Source: CAZQFS01 sp964592755 (GTDB lineage: Bacteria > Hydrothermota > Tepidihabitantia > Tepidihabitantales > Tepidihabitantaceae). From it: 5,572 bases of DNA. The notes beneath the pieces were generated by a model, which was given only the letters and a program-made list of their open reading frames with translations, did not search any database and was not told the origin of the DNA. Position numbers and translations under genes: made by a program. Shown here piece by piece: positions 5,416 to 5,572 of the stretch (the first letter of the stretch is position 1; each line of letters opens with the position of its first letter). The stretch covers positions 1-5,572 of the forward strand of contig CAZQFS010000155.1 in NCBI GenBank assembly GCA_964592755.1, read 5' to 3'.

Positions 5416-5572
5416 TTGAACAGCTACGAAATCGCGATGCTCGTTGACCCGAATATGGCCGAAAAGGACGTCCAGAAACTGGCCGCGGAGACCAAGGAGC
5501 TGCTCGTCCGTCTCGGCGCGGCCGCGGTCGCCGACGAGCGCATCGAACGCCGCAGCCTCGGGTACCCAATCA
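5416..5572 (+). CDS. rpsF: Small ribosomal subunit protein bS6, N-terminal 52 residues (runs off the right edge)
   Basis: bS6 is a platform protein of the 30S subunit that binds 16S rRNA as a heterodimer with bS18. The visible part begins MNSYEIAMLVDPNMAEKD, matching the first beta strand of the family (E. coli MRHYEIVFMVHPDQSE). An amphipathic helix follows at about 15-35, and then RIERRSLGYPI (42-52), equivalent to the family's GRRQLAYPI strand. The start is TTG with AGGAGG 4 bases before it; the in-frame ATG at 5437 would remove the first strand. In most bacteria rpsR and rplI follow, and I expect them beyond the window. The 72-base gap after ychF shows no terminator, so rpsF may share the upstream transcript or use a promoter I cannot recognise. 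Confidence 0.93.
   Translation, partial: MNSYEIAMLVDPNMAEKDVQKLAAETKELLVRLGAAAVADERIERRSLGYPI

Overview
The window is a compact, GC-rich stretch of bacterial chromosome with every gene on the + strand. It reads as a conserved housekeeping cluster: the end of a large hydrolase-like protein, then ispE, tRNA-Gln(UUG), prs, rplY (CTC-type L25), pth, ychF and the start of rpsF. From memory, the order ispE / tRNA-Gln / prs / rplY / pth / ychF / rpsF resembles that of Geobacter-type and other deep-branching Gram-negative bacteria. The upstream hydrolase and the degenerate 7-base repeats in the gaps look to me more like an uncultivated candidate phylum (FCB or WOR-3-like), but I cannot place the organism from this window.

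Layout. Bases 1-909 are the C-terminal part of an alpha/beta-hydrolase / prolyl-oligopeptidase-like protein whose start lies off the left edge. Six bases later ispE (isoprenoid precursor synthesis) begins at a TTG that is the only possible start. A tRNA-Gln without an encoded CCA lies 22 bases after ispE and 44 bases before prs (PRPP synthesis). Then come rplY (12 bases after prs), pth (85-base gap, TTG start), ychF (overlaps pth by 4 bases at ATGA) and, after a 72-base gap, the first 52 codons of rpsF (TTG start with a strong Shine-Dalgarno sequence).

How the genes fit together. From the tRNA onward the theme is translation and its nucleotide supply: PRPP synthase, a 5S-rRNA-binding protein, the enzyme that rescues peptidyl-tRNA, a ribosome-associated P-loop NTPase and ribosomal protein bS6. 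Tight spacing and common orientation suggest co-transcription. A perfect TTGACA box with a 17-base spacer inside ispE is a candidate internal promoter for the tRNA and the genes behind it.

I found no mobile element, CRISPR array, phage or defence gene, and no new biological system. The points most worth a second look are the two degenerate heptamer arrays in the only sizeable gaps, the candidate promoter inside ispE, the use of TTG at three of six visible starts, and family-motif variants in YchF and Pth. No stretch longer than 85 bases lacks a gene.
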